A program made the position numbers and the translations under genes. This document shows, piece after piece, positions 34,925-45,023 of a stretch of DNA of 64,000 bases (positions within the stretch are counted from its first letter, which is position 1; every line of letters starts with the position of its first letter). The notes beneath the pieces are model-generated. The model was not told where the DNA came from and did no database searches. It was given only the letters and a program-made list of their open reading frames with translations. The DNA is from Buxus sempervirens (lineage: Eukaryota > Streptophyta > Magnoliopsida > Buxales > Buxaceae): the NCBI GenBank assembly GCA_947561395.2, contig OX387195.1, positions 23,823,126 to 23,887,125 of the forward strand, written 5' to 3'.

Positions 34925-35233
34925 TCATATTGGTCTTTGTTCCAAAGGATCCACATGCCTCCAATTTACATCAGGAGTTGCAGGTGGTGCAAAAGCGACC
35001 CGGCCGGCGGTGTTCATCTCACTCAATGTACATCGGCTTTTCGGTATGTGGGTGCCGCAAGAAGGTCTGGAGGATGGTATTGAGCCCTTCTGAAGGGACT
35101 GCAACACAAGACCATCTTTCTTCAACCATTCCTCTCCTAACGGCCTAGCTGCAGCGAGTTGCTTGAAAGTAGAAATTGAGAAAATAGAGACAAGGAAGAG
35201 TACTGTAAAAAGGTTTCTTCTATGAATAGCCAT
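34925..35233 (-). CDS. CTNIP/SCREW-like secreted peptide precursor, subtype II, altered tail
   Basis: Start chosen at the Met of MAIHRRNLF (35233), matching the sister copies; the frame is open upstream but without homology. The product is 102 aa. The signal peptide (hydrophobic 8-23, KQLAAA), core PSSRPSC-GTHIPKSR-C and CTLSEMNTAG are intact, and the linker lost one Glu (RPLGEEW). After ATPDV the usual tail ending RQSVSST is replaced by NWRHVDPLEQRPI, because unrelated sequence (about 34880-34972) has replaced the 3' end. An inverted W-box pair lies at 35392-35414. Confidence 0.62.
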   Translation of the reverse strand: MAIHRRNLFTVLFLVSIFSISTFKQLAAARPLGEEWLKKDGLVLQSLQKGSIPSSRPSCGTHIPKSRCTLSEMNTAGRVAFAPPATPDVNWRHVDPLEQRPI

Positions 35234-35391
35234 GGATATATGAATTAATGAAGGGAAGATTGAATGAATATGTAATGTATGAGAGTATATATGCAGCTGA
35301 ATGAAGGGAAGGACTTTGGGTTGGCAATGGGTATGAAGGAGGAGCTTTGTATTTATCAACACATATATAGCTAAATCTTGAATTGTTGAAC

Positions 35392-35414
35392 TTTGACTGA
35401 TGACTTGAGTCAAA
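35392..35414. promoter_or_regulatory. Inverted W-box pair upstream of subtype II gene
   Basis: TTTGAC (35392-35397) and GTCAAA (35409-35414), 11 bp apart, as at the other intact subtype II copies. Confidence 0.55.
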
Positions 35415-36541
35415 CCACACGGCAAAATTAACTTTGAAGAGGAAGGTAGAAATGGTCTTCTTCTCCATGATACTCGTTAAGGTGGATCTCGATCGGCCCC
35501 GCATAGGCCATGTAGTGAGAACATGCATGTATAATTAGAACTAGCAAGCAAAGTGGCTGAGACATGGCTGTGCACTATAGCCTTGATTGAAATCATTTTT
35601 CAATTAAGCTGCCAGTACATATATATATAACATTAATTAAGTTTTTTATGCATGGAGCTTTTTCTTCCAATTATAAGATCATATTCATCAAATTTCAAGT
35701 ACTTTGAAATTAATTTTTATTTGCAGTGATACTCTCAATAAAATACATCAGAGTATGAACTACAAACCCCATAAAATATCACTGTTATTTTTATTTCCAG
35801 AGTCACCAACCAACTAAATACCTCACAATATAACTAAAAACCCCAGAAGAAAACCTTGTAAAGGTTAAACTCTATCTAATTATTGTCAGTTTTTTCTTTC
35901 TTTCTTTTTTATTACATTGTTTCACACAGAAGGAAATAACAAAAAAACATATGCAATCTGCCCATTCACCACTGAAACATGAAGAATGCATCCTTGTCGT
36001 CCCTAAGCGTGTAAGGAAGAATACCCTTGAACTGAATTTGAGCTTATAGACTAGGAGTTTGAAATGAAAGAAAATTTTGATTGAAATTAAGAAAATCTTA
36101 GAATTCACATTGATTGAAATGATCATTGCATGAAACCATACGCACAATTGACTAAGAAGCAGCAAAGGAATGAAAACGAGGCATTTAATTTAGACAGAAA
36201 TATCCATTATCTTGAACTTACTGAACTTTTTGATGGGGCTTGTTCTTCTAAGTCTATATTCATACAATCTTCAAGTACAACGAAATTAATTTTATTTGTA
36301 ATGACATCAAGCAACCGAATACATCAACAAAATTAATTTTATTTGTAACGAAATCAAACAACCAAATACATCACACATGAAACCTCATAAAACACCTCTA
36401 GATCTCTTTATTTTCAGTGATCACCAAGCCACGTAATAGATCACATTACAAACCCTGTAAACAAATTAAAACTTGTGAAGGTTAAAAGTATTTATTGTCA
36501 GTCTTTTTTTGTTGAAGTCACGTAACCACGCCAAATTGAGT

Positions 36542-36835
36542 TCAAGTTCTCGAAACTTCACGGGGAAATGCCGGCGGTCCGGTGGCAACCTGGCCGGCAA
36601 AGTTCATCTCATTCCGTGGACAATGACTTCCAGGGATGTGACTATTACAAGAAGGTCCGGAGGGTGGTATTGGAGTACCCTTATCGAGGGATGCCAACAT
36701 GATACCTTCTTCCATCAACCACAGCTTATCTCCTTCCAAAGGCCTTGTCGCTGCAAGTTGTTGAAAGCCTGCAATAGAGAAAATGGTGACAATCACAAGA
36801 ACTGTAAAAAGGTTTTTTCCGTGAGAGTAGTCCAT
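36542..36835 (-). CDS. CTNIP/SCREW-like secreted peptide precursor, subtype I
   Basis: A 97-aa precursor starting MDYSHGK: one residue shorter at the N-terminus and one longer before the core (DKGTPIPPSG) than its sisters. Signal peptide hydrophobic 10-23, then QQLAAT; linker RPLEGDKLWLMEEG; core PSC-NSHIPGSH-C (Cys63, Cys72); EMNFAGQVAT; tail ending REVSRT. The HIP motif and both cysteines are kept, so it is probably a functional precursor. A TATA box lies 109 bp upstream at 36944-36951. It is the last peptide gene before the Gypsy block. Confidence 0.66.
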   Translation of the reverse strand: MDYSHGKNLFTVLVIVTIFSIAGFQQLAATRPLEGDKLWLMEEGIMLASLDKGTPIPPSGPSCNSHIPGSHCPRNEMNFAGQVATGPPAFPREVSRT

Positions 36836-36943
36836 GGCTATCTTGAAATAAATGGAATGTGTATAAAGTGTTTGGTTTGGCCTTCTGGGTATCTCTATTT
36901 CTGTATGAAACTGAGGTGTTGATGGGCTTAAGACGATTGTGTG

Positions 36944-36951
36944 TATTTATA
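36944..36951 (-). promoter_or_regulatory. TATA box of the 36542-36835 peptide gene
   Basis: TATAAATA on the minus strand, 109 bp before the ATG. Confidence 0.65.
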
Positions 36952-37371
36952 CATGTAGATGCTGCTTTGTCCATGATTCTGTTAGAATTGAAACTTGTTG
37001 ACAGGGGCGAGCAAGGTTTGAAGTTTGAACCAGGACGGTCGTAAATCAAACAAACGGAGCCCGGAAGGCGAGACAGAAATACTTTGAAGAGGAGAAGGTT
37101 GAGATGCACAGCTTACACAGACACGAGTTACACGAATACGTGTGAGTGATGCATCGCGTCACCATGACCAAAGCACTACCAGGGAACCCATATGGTGGAA
37201 CATACGTCATGACATTGTTGACCACCCAGCCATAGTATACTAATCCAAGGGCTGGAAATTTAAAAAAGATGATAATGTTGATGGACTTTTGGATATATAG
37301 GACTTAAACCCAAGGCCACAGTTGAACATTTATCAACCTTATGGAATGTTAGAAAAAATTAATGCGAAAGG

Positions 37372-37690
37372 CCTTTTTTTTTTTTTTGTTGATACAAGGC
37401 CAATACTATGTATTTTCATTAATTAAAAATAGAATTACATCGAGAGTTAATCTTCCATAGAAAATATAGTAAATGGGACACATAATATCTTTCTTCTCAA
37501 CAAAGCATTTTTCCGAGATGCACAATAGTAGCAAACCAGTGATTGAAACGACCAATGCCAATGGCAAGCCGTTAGAGGTTTCTGCATATGGGTTCGCACA
37601 ATGGCGGATTGAATTACATGGTGAAGGGGAGAACCTTGTCATTGTCAGAGACGAGATAGGAAGTATGTAAGTAAAGGAAAATCTAGTACT
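37372..37690 (-). mobile_element. Possible retroposed 3' end (poly-A on minus strand) joined to Gypsy integrase
   Basis: A run of T at about 37374-37387 reads as poly(A) on the minus strand, preceded by about 300 bp with no homology to Gypsy pol. It looks like the 3' end of a LINE or processed transcript. On its other side it abuts the truncated integrase exactly after a SPVSW motif. No domain is recognisable in it. The nature of the junction (insertion, chimera or deletion) is unresolved. Confidence 0.4.
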
Positions 37691-38529
37691 TACCCAAGAA
37701 ACTGGTGATTTACATGCACAACCATACAAAGCCTCAAACTGTGCCATCTGTATACTGGCCTGGTAGCTGTTATTATAAGCGAACTCCACCAAGTTCAAGT
37801 GGCTGCTCCAACTACCACCCCAATCTAGCACACATCATCGTAACATATCCTCCAATATCTGTATAATCCTCTCTGACTGACCATCCGTCTGTGGGTGATA
37901 ACTGGTGCTAAAGCACAACTGAGTACCCATGGACTCTTGAAAACTCCCCCAAAATTGGGACGTAAATCGGGAATCCTATCTAATACATTGGAGACTGGAA
38001 CTTCATGTAGGCGTACAACCTCCCGAATATGCATCTCCACTAAAGAATCCAAAGTCTGGGTAGTGCGAATAGGAAGGAAATGGGCTGATTTGGTCAACCG
38101 GTCTACAATCACCCATATAACATCCTGCCTCTTCGTAGTGACTGGCAACCCAGATACGAAATCCATAGTGATGTGCTCTCATTTCCACTCGGGAACGGGC
38201 AATGGGTGCAACAACCCTGGAGGTATACGGTGCTCTGCCTTGACCTGTTGACATACTAGGCATCGGGACACATACTTTGCTATGTCCTTCTTCATCCCAG
38301 ACCACCAATATACAGCTTTCAAATTCTTATACATTTTTGTGCTCCTTGGATACATTGCATATCTGGACTTATAACCCTCCTCCAAAATCACTCTACGAAT
38401 CTCTGCATCATCCGGTACACAGATCCTGCCTCTAAATCTCAACATGCCATCACGGAACTCAAAATCCCTAGCAGTGTCATCACCCTTATCTACCAATTCC
38501 TTAGTGTGCTGCAAACCTGAGTCAGACAT
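37691..38529 (-). pseudogene. Gypsy integrase region (broken)
   Basis: The minus-strand H2C2 zinc-binding part (YWWSGMKKDIAKYV, CLVCQQVKAEH) is at about 38200-38330. It is followed by the integrase core start MDFVSGLP (38166) and EFAYNNSYQAS near 37770. A stop lies before MDFV, and the catalytic middle is frame-shifted after VPVSNV, so no complete DDE triad is readable in one frame. The C-terminal chromodomain/GPY region and 3' LTR are missing; the sequence is replaced at about 37690. Confidence 0.82.
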
Positions 38530-38574
38530 TTGCCTCTCTCTAATACGCTGAATCAGGTCTGGCTCTGCATGAAC

Positions 38575-39364
38575 TCAGGCTAAAATCCTGCCGTCCCCCT
38601 GAGAAACAAACTCACCTGGCCAATCCCTGATAGTATCTACCAAGCTGCACTGACTGGCCATGAAAGAAGCCAAAGTAGCTATCTGGTCCTCTGAAGCACC
38701 CCTACGGCTTAAGGCATCAGCAACTACATTTGCCTTGCTCGGATGATACTGAAGTGTGAAGTTGTAATCCTTCAGAAGATCCATCCACCTCCTCTACCTC
38801 ATGTTAAGATCCCTCTGTGAGAAGATGTATCTCAAATTCTTGTGATCAGAGTAGATCTCAAACTGCGCCTCATATAAGTAATGCTGCCAAATCTTTAGTG
38901 TGAACACTATAGCAGCTAGCTCCAAGTCATGGATGTGATATTTCCTCTCACGAGGATGCACCAGACGTGATGCATACGCCACAACTCTCTTCTACTGCAT
39001 CAGCACACAGCCTAACCCAACTCTAGATGCATCACAATACACTGAGAACCCTTCATTCACCGAAGGTATAATCAATACCGGAGCCTCAGTCAAACTCCGA
39101 TTCAGCTCCTGAAAGCTCTGCTCACAGCTATCATCCCAATTAAACTTCACCGCCTTCTTAGTCAAGTTAGACAATAGAGCAGCTATTCTGGAGAAGTTCT
39201 CTATAAATCTCCGATAATAACCAGCCATACCCAGAAAACTATATATGCACCTCAGTAACGGTAGTGGGTCTAGGCTAGTCTGTCACTCCCTGAACCTTAG
39301 CTGGGACGTCCACTGCAACTCCCTCTCCAGAAATGATATGCCCAAGAAACGAGATCCTTTGTAG
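38575..39364 (-). pseudogene. Gypsy RNase H / connection region (broken)
   Basis: Recognisable minus-strand blocks are FNWDDSCEQSFQELN, VYCDASRVGLGCVLMQ, ELAAIVFTLKIWQHYLY, YSDHKNLRYIFSQ and [10 protein letters not shown], the usual order of Ty3/Gypsy RNase H with its DASxxGxG, E and SDH positions. Stops separate them at about 38989, 38791 and 38572, with a degraded stretch at 39230-39360. Confidence 0.82.
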
Positions 39365-40436
39365 CTAAAATTGACACTTGCTGAATTTGGCATACAAACG
39401 GTGTTCTCTCAGGGTCTGCAAAACTATCCTGAGATGCTGGGTATGCTCCTCTCTGTTGTGAGAATACACCAATATATCATCGATAAACACTACCACAAAG
39501 CTGTCGAGGTAGGGATGGAATACCCGATTCATCAAGTCCATGAAGACAGCGGGGGCATTAGTCAGCCCAAATGGCGTGACTAAGAACTCATAATGCCCAT
39601 ATCTAGTGCGAAATGTTGTCTTCTCCACATCCTCTGGTGCAACTCGCAACTGGTGGTACCCAGATCGAAGGTCAATCTTAGAAAACCACGATGCACCCCT
39701 CAACTGGTCAAATAAAACATCTATACGGGGTAGTGGATACTTATTCTTAATCGTCACTTGGTTCAGACGACGATAGTCAATGCACATGTGACATCCTGGC
39801 TGTCTGGGCAGGTGAATGGGTAATCTCCTTGGGCAAGCTAATAGGTGAATGGGTAATCTCCCTGGGCAAGCTATCAGGCGAGGATGTGCATATGGTTAGG
39901 ATCCCACAACGCTCGGGGATGCTATAAGTAGTCTTAAGACCCCAAACTAAGCAAGAGGCCTTTTAAGGAATAATATGGGACTAAATCCCCTTGGAACCCT
40001 AAAGTTAAGTGTGTTCGGGTGGGAGCACTGCTAGGATGGGTGACCACTGGGAAGTTTTCTCGTGTTATCCTTGAGAACAAATCCGTGAGGGCCAGTGGGC
40101 CCAGAGCAGACAATATCTTGCTGGGTATGGGTCTGGGGCGTTACAGCACATCTGCATGGATCCATCTTTCTTCTGCACAAACAAAACTGGTGCACCCCAA
40201 GGTGAAACACTCGGTCTAATATACTCCTTCTCTAGCAACTCATCCACTTGCTTTTTCAGCTCTACATATTCTGGTTGAGACATCCTGTATGGTGGTCTAG
40301 ACACTGGTGCCGTGCCAGGTATGAGTCAAATACAGAAATCGACCTCCCTAAGTGGTGGCAATCATGGCAAATTGTCAGGGAGCACATCTGTGCACTCACA
40401 GACCACGGGCACATCAGCAATAATAGGGGTAATTTC
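39365..40436 (-). pseudogene. Gypsy reverse transcriptase (split by a solo LTR)
   Basis: The N-terminal part ([20 protein letters not shown]) is at 40146-40304 and the main part ([40 protein letters not shown] at 39477-39488) at 39365-39786. The FIDD catalytic box is intact. The domain is interrupted at codon level by the 359-bp solo LTR at 39787-40145. It belongs to the Gypsy element whose gag is at 40914-41520 and whose 5' LTR is at 51555-51887. Confidence 0.88.
39787..40145 (+). mobile_element. Solo LTR (359 bp) in Gypsy reverse transcriptase, perfect TSD
   Basis: TGTGACATCC...GGGCGTTACA, flanked by GCACA at 39782-39786 and 40146-40150. It is the same LTR family as 9221-9554 and 51555-51887, here in plus orientation. 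It contains a direct repeat of a 33-bp unit near its start (GGTGAATGGGTAATCTCC at 39811 and 39844). Confidence 0.9.
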
Positions 40437-41520
40437 CTATGGCTCCTCTGACACAATAGAGGCTACTAACTCCACTCTACTGGATAACCCCCCACGTTGG
40501 AAACAAAACACTGGCTGGTCTGGTTGACTAACTGTAATAGTGCCTCTGAAATAGTCAATATTGACGTGGTGTCTAAACAGCCAATCAATACACAGTATCA
40601 CATCAAACTCCCCAAAATCCAATGCTAACAAATCTCGAGGCAGCTCTAATGATCCCAGTCTAATCAGACAATCTCTATTTAAATTTTGTACACTAGTGGA
40701 CTCTCCCAGTGGTGTGTGCACAGTCATAGAAGTATCCATAGTATTAGGCAATAATCCAATGCGATTAGCACAACACGGTGTAATAAAAGAAAGAGATGCT
40801 CCGGAATCAAATAAACAAATAACTGATCTCCCAGAAATGTAAATAATACCTTTAATCAACTGCGGGGCATCTCGCTGCTGCTCCTCCTCCTCCTGAGCAC
40901 CAACAACAAACACTCGTGCCTGCTGCCTTTGAGCTACCAGTGCTAGCTACGTCTAACCGGCTCTAGATGGTACCCCTCTACCTCTAGGAGCTCTATCCGG
41001 CTGCCTCTACCTAGTAGGTGCTGGTGGTACAAGCCTCACGTCATTAGGCCTCTGCCTCTGGAACCGATATGGTGCCACATCCCTCTGTGGTACACCCTTG
41101 GTGTCAGTTTGCAAAAGCTGATATGTAGTCGGGTAAGTGCACTCAGCTACTCGGTGTCCCATCTGACCACACCGAAAACAAGCACCAAGTGGGGTGAAGC
41201 ATGGCCCTGGTACATGTCTACGACCACAACTACGGCATCCATCTCTTTGCTATCCTCCCTGACCCTCCAATCTCAGCCTCTTGTCCCTTCTAGGGACATC
41301 CCGCTGGTCAAAACCGGATCTGGTGGGTACACGAGCTCTACCAGTCTCAGCTTTGCCCCTCTGCAACAACCTCTCAGCTTTCTCTGCCCTTCGGACCAAC
41401 TCAGCAAATTGAGTGCTCAAAAACACCGACACCTTATCTTGTATCTTTGACCTCAAGCCCTCCTCAAAATGTTGTATCTTCTGCTCCTTAGTCTCCACAA
41501 CATGAGGAGCAAATCACGAC
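40437..41520 (-). pseudogene. Gypsy gag C-terminus, zinc knuckle and protease
   Basis: On the minus strand FAPHVVETKEQKIQHFEEGL leads into a basic region, then a CCHC knuckle CFRCGQMGHRVAEC (41139-41180), and the aspartic protease CLFDSGASLSFI (near 40790-40825). Stops interrupt the gag-protease linker near 41255, 41020 and 40950. The first codons adjoin LTR X at 41521: the target-site duplication there reads ACGAC instead of GCGAC, and this single change creates a stop in place of Arg. Confidence 0.82.
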
Positions 41521-44500
41521 TGTGCGCACCTGATTTCGGTCGCACGACAAGGCGCATGCAAAATGATGCGTGCCTTGGGATTTGTTTGGAGTCGCCACTG
41601 CTTGATGGGGTGCAGGCAGACACCTAGGTGCCTAAGTTTTTCTATTATGGCTTGGTCTGCGACTTGAGATTCTAAGCACGTTCTCGGTTACGGTCCGGGG
41701 AAGTCCGTAGACACCTCGGTCCGCCCCGTCGAGCGACGGGTCTCATAGTCTTCCTGGTTTGAGTCAACTTTGGTCTCTCACTCACCCGATTTCCTAATCC
41801 AGCATTCAATTTGGTTAAGTCTGGTGGGACTGCCAAAGCGGTGTGGGTCCCTTTACTTGATTTTATCTTTTTTAGTTAAAGATGAGATGAGTCTGATTGG
41901 ACGGGTCCCATTGGAAGGCCCGCGGATTCCTTGGTGGGCTTGGTTAAGCCCACATGCCCACTGGTGGGCCTCAGTCTAAACCTGAATGGCCCTTTGAGCT
42001 TTGGTTCAATGAATTGGTTTTATTCGAACTTCAAGTTTGATTATTAAGAGGACTTTCATGCCGATGTGGGTTGGAACTGCTTTGTGGGCCCTTGAGTGGG
42101 CCACACAATTGGTTGCCAAATGATTTAAGTTTATCTTGCTTAATTTGTGCCAAAACGGGCCAGGCCTTGGGCTTGGGCTTGAAAGCCCAAGGCTTCCTGA
42201 GTTAGGGTTTAGAAACCCTAACCTTCGTTGGGTCCAATGGGCTTAGTGGGCCCGATAGGCCTTGCCCTTGGTCTCGGCCAAACCATGCCTAAATCTAAGC
42301 ATCATGCTTCCCAATTGGGCTTTGGTGGGCCTCGATGGGTTTGGCCCACTCAATCCATTTGATTATCTTGATTTAACAAAAATAAGTTTTTCGAGCTTAG
42401 TGGGCCCCGTTGGAAGGCCCACTGGAATCAAATTGGACCGGGTTGGTCCATGACCCGTCTTGGGTCTCCGGTTGACCCGGAAACCCTCCTGGTTCATCCA
42501 AATTGATCAAACAAGACAAGAAAATAGCATAAGATCATGAAAATAGAAAAAATGGCATTTTGGCAGTGTAGCCGGCCTGAGATGCCGGTTACACATAAGG
42601 ATCAATGTATCCGATATCTTTGGTCGGTTATGAACAAGGTTCTATTGATCCGACCTGAGTTGTCGGATCAACCAAAAAATTGGTTTTTTGGATTTTTGCA
42701 TTGGGCTTGGGTTCCTGGGTCTTCTAGGGTGTTCCAATGATTGTGTGGGCCCCTGTGTGGGCCCACAGTGGTTCAAATAGAAACAAATGGCTTCTTTTTG
42801 ATGTTTTGAACTCAAGATCAAGGGAGATGGATGAGAGTCCATCCTCCCTCATGGGGACCAAGGCTAGCCAATAAACAGGGACTCAAGTGTCCCTGCTTCG
42901 GTTCCTTTTTCATTCTAAAAAATCTAGCAATCACCAACCACAAAAAGAATCAGCACAAATACCATCAAATGGACTCAAAGAGTATTCTACATCATAAAAA
43001 TGTGTGGTGTGTGCTCCATGTGTTTAGGAACAAAAGGGGCACTTCCATGCATGCAAAGATCAAATTATGAATAAAAAATGTGAACCAACTACCTCTCAAC
43101 TCCTTGAAGATGTAAATACCCACATGAAAGATAAGATAAGGAAAATGGGGCTAACCTCACATGATAACCAAAACAGCAACCAAACTTGAGTTGGAAACCC
43201 AATTAAAGCACATAAAATAGTAAAAAAAACATGCTCATCAACTTGCCATACCCTAAGACAAAGCTTCACTCATGCACATGCTTTGAATACCTAGTCATGA
43301 GGGTAAAATTGCATGCATGCCTAACTATAGTCATATACGAATGAATAAAAAAAGAATGGATCACACCTTACTTACATTATAAACCTATGAATCCCAAACC
43401 ACCCATCTAGCTAAAAAAGGCATCTAAAGAAAGGAATAGGGGGGTTACGTTAGGGATACATTAGAAGATCACAAGAGGGGAACATGCTCCCCCCATACAT
43501 GAAATGGAGACATAATAAACCAGCACCTTAAAGAAAACCTTAAGATCATGTGAAAACACCACTCATACCCCCATTAGAACCCTACGAAAACCCTCTCCTA
43601 CCTTGAAGGCTTTCACGGGGGCGCAAATGCAAGAGAAAAAAGTAAGCTACACACTTGTTTTAACAAAGGGAAACAAACCATTTGAATATGCTCAAAACAT
43701 TCTCATTTTCATATATGTAAAAGAAAATATGTCAAGGAACAATACCTTGGGGCTTTAAAACCCCTTTGAAGTGTGTAGTCTTGTCCTTGAGGCACAAGTA
43801 GTTGTTGGAGCCCCTTCCTTCTTGCACCAACAGCAGCTACCACTCCCTTTGCTTGAGTGGAAATGAAGAAGAAGAGGGGAAAGAAGAGGGGAAAGAGAGC
43901 AAGGTGGGGTACTTGGGGGTTAAAGAAAGCAAGGAGGGGTGAGAATGGGTGGTTTCGTATCAGGGGTAGTGGGGAAGAAGAAGTGGGAAAGGGCAAAAAA
44001 GAAGCCAACCCGGAAATGGGGCTGCTGTTGCCTTTTTATAGAAACATTTTTGTATCCAACATTTAATGTCGGATACACTATACTCCTTTTGTATCCGGCA
44101 TATTATGTCGGATACACTGCACTTCCTTTGTATCCGGCATATTATATCGGATACAAACACAATCATTTCGAAAATTAAATGCCGCCGCGAATTTGTCGGG
44201 GAATCGGCACGAATCTCGCCGAGCAAATCTTTGTATCCGACATTTGATATCGGTTATACACAAACATATGTGTATCTGACATATTTGGTCGGATACAAAT
44301 AAAAAAATACGGATTTGCCCCTTGACTTGATCGATTCGACCGATTTGACACTTTTGGATATCTACGGATTGCCCCCTGCGAAATTTTGCTTTAAACCCTG
44401 GGATATTTTGCATGTTTGGATATTTACGGATTGCCCCTCAAGATATTTTCTTGCGCTACTCGCCACGTGTGTGGCTTTTTGCCACGTGTGCAGCTTTCTG

Positions 44501-44877
44501 GTTTTACTGCTCGGAACTTCGATAGCTCATATCTCCTTCGTCCGGGCTCCGATTTGAGCAAACTCAGTTGCGTTAGACTCGTATCGAAGCCCTCTATCCA
44601 ATGACATAGGGCTAAGTACCTGGCACGGGGTTCGAAAAAAAGTCAACTTTCGGCTCCCCTTTAAGTTTGACTGGCCTGCAGAACCTTCATCCGGACTCCG
44701 ATTCCAGCAAACTCAGTTGCGTTGGACTCGTGTCAGGATTCTCTATCCATTGAGATAAAGCAAGGCGGCCAATTATCACTTGATCAAAAGGTCAAATTTC
44801 GACCCCTCAAGGTTTGACTTTTCTGCTAGGGTTTTTATTTTCGGCACTTCCAGGGGTGCAAAAATAAGGTGCTTACA
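41521..44877 (+). mobile_element. Giant solo LTR 'X', copy B (3.36 kb, complete)
   Basis: TGTGCGCACC...GTGCTTACA, flanked by ACGAC (41516-41520) and GCGAC (44878-44882). It splits a minus-strand gag between ELS and FAPH. A GAGTCGCCAC block lies 70 bp from the start. Two direct copies of a CCGATT...GCAAACTCAGTTGCG segment (about 44549 and 44699) lie near the 3' end. No gag/pol of its own; solo LTR of a Tat/Ogre-like family is inferred. Copy A equivalent: 1-5218. Confidence 0.8.
44052..44296. repeat. Five-member palindrome array in LTR X (copy B)
   Basis: Palindromes at 44052, 44091, 44130, 44233 and 44272, each about 25 bp with GTATCCG/CGGATAC-type arms. The 39-bp spacing is identical to copy A. 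The third is better preserved here (CGGATAC) than in A (CGAATAC). Confidence 0.85.
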
Positions 44878-45023
44878 GCGACAACTCCTCAAACTTCGCC
44901 TTGTACTGGGCTACTATAAGTCCGCCCTGAGAGATTTTCATAAACTCTCTCGCCTTACTCAGGCGGAACTCTGCTGTGTAGTATCTGCCATAGAACAACT
45001 CCCTGGACTGCCCCCAAGCCATC
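44878..45023 (-). pseudogene. Gypsy gag fragment between giant LTRs X and Y (copy B)
   Basis: Equivalent to 5219-5364, the trapped middle of gag with FYGRYY-like and YKAKFEEL motifs on the minus strand. Its reading frame joins logically to 48062 upward on one side and 41520 downward on the other, proving that X and Y are separate insertions into one gag. Confidence 0.78.

Noticed and set aside
34925..35425. 166-aa reading of the subtype II gene
   Set aside because: The extra N-terminus is promoter and 5' UTR sequence; the Met at 35233 aligns with the sister genes and gives a signal peptide.
44052..44296. CRISPR-like array (short repeats at regular spacing)
   Set aside because: The repeats are degenerate palindromes in a plant LTR, the spacers are not unique sequence of constant length, and no cas genes exist.
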